Assembly: GCA_034437315.1 (NCBI GenBank)
Contig: DAOTUC010000188.1
Location: 1 to 5,693, forward strand
Direction: 5' to 3'
DNA from: DSAR01 sp034437315
GTDB lineage: Bacteria > Chloroflexota > Anaerolineae > B4-G1
Length of the DNA stretch: 5,693 nt
Within the stretch, counting starts at the first letter, position 1. Every line of letters begins with the position of its first letter. Positions 5,658-5,693 of the stretch are shown here, piece after piece. The notes below the pieces were generated by a model. The model made no database searches. It saw only the letters and a program-made list of their open reading frames with translations, and had not been told where the DNA came from. Made by a program: the position numbers and the translations under genes.

Positions 5658-5693
5658 TTACCCGTGTTCTATGGCCGCCTGGACGATCGCGGC
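5658..5693 (-). CDS. C-terminal end of an unidentified gene (partial, runs off the window)
   Basis: Reading leftward from the window edge, one - strand frame gives AAIVQAAIEHG followed by TAA at 5660-5658. It is only 11 residues, but it looks like the end of an amphipathic helix, is followed at 17 nt by the inverted repeat, and is on the same strand as the membrane-protein gene. No function can be assigned. The call depends on context more than on coding evidence and could be wrong. Confidence 0.35.
   Translation of the reverse strand, partial: AAIVQAAIEHG

Noticed and set aside
1..5693. tRNA, rRNA, CRISPR, insertion sequence, riboswitch or prophage signals
   Set aside because: I looked for clover-leaf arms, regularly spaced repeats, terminal inverted repeats around a transposase and conserved RNA motifs, and saw none; nearly all sequence is explained by the genes listed.

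Overview
The window carries central carbon metabolism genes on the + strand, then a convergent membrane-protein gene on the - strand, then the last codons of another - strand gene. Base composition is moderately GC-rich (roughly 55-60% by eye) and there are no signs of phage, IS elements, CRISPR or RNA genes. A two-subunit oxygen-sensitive (class I, Fe-S) fumarase next to a ferredoxin-linked 2-oxoacid oxidoreductase suggests an anaerobic, microaerophilic or thermophilic bacterium. My best guess is a Chloroflexota/Anaerolineae-like lineage, but that is an impression from gene layout and protein style, not something the sequence proves.

Layout: 20-922 and 922-1554 encode the alpha and beta subunits of a class I fumarate hydratase, joined by a 1-nt TAATG overlap. 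After a 142-nt gap without a gene comes a tightly coupled set: a 2x[4Fe-4S] ferredoxin-type delta subunit (1697-1963), an alpha subunit (1956-3116, 8-nt overlap) and a 544-residue protein (3113-4747, ATGA overlap). The last one fuses the TPP/Fe-S beta subunit to the gamma subunit. Together these three genes supply all four modules (delta, alpha, beta, gamma) of a 2-oxoacid:ferredoxin oxidoreductase, most like the 2-oxoglutarate (Kor) type. A strong intrinsic terminator at 4766-4809 closes the transcript.

On the - strand, 5549-4809 encodes a 246-residue polytopic membrane protein with an HELSH motif and a second NTMLPSRSD motif, so it is probably a site-2-protease (M50)-like metallopeptidase. 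Its stop codon touches the T-tract of the + strand terminator. Upstream of it lie a long-loop inverted repeat (5590-5641), read here as the terminator of the next - strand gene, and the C-terminal end of that gene (5693-5658).

How the genes work together: fumarase interconverts fumarate and malate, and the oxidoreductase interconverts 2-oxoglutarate + CoA + oxidised ferredoxin with succinyl-CoA + CO2 + reduced ferredoxin. The cluster is therefore a piece of a ferredoxin-dependent TCA cycle that could run oxidatively or reductively; the window cannot decide which. Most of it is well-understood biology. The points that deserve a second look are the beta-gamma fusion with its strongly acidic N-terminal extension, and the orphan M50-like protein.
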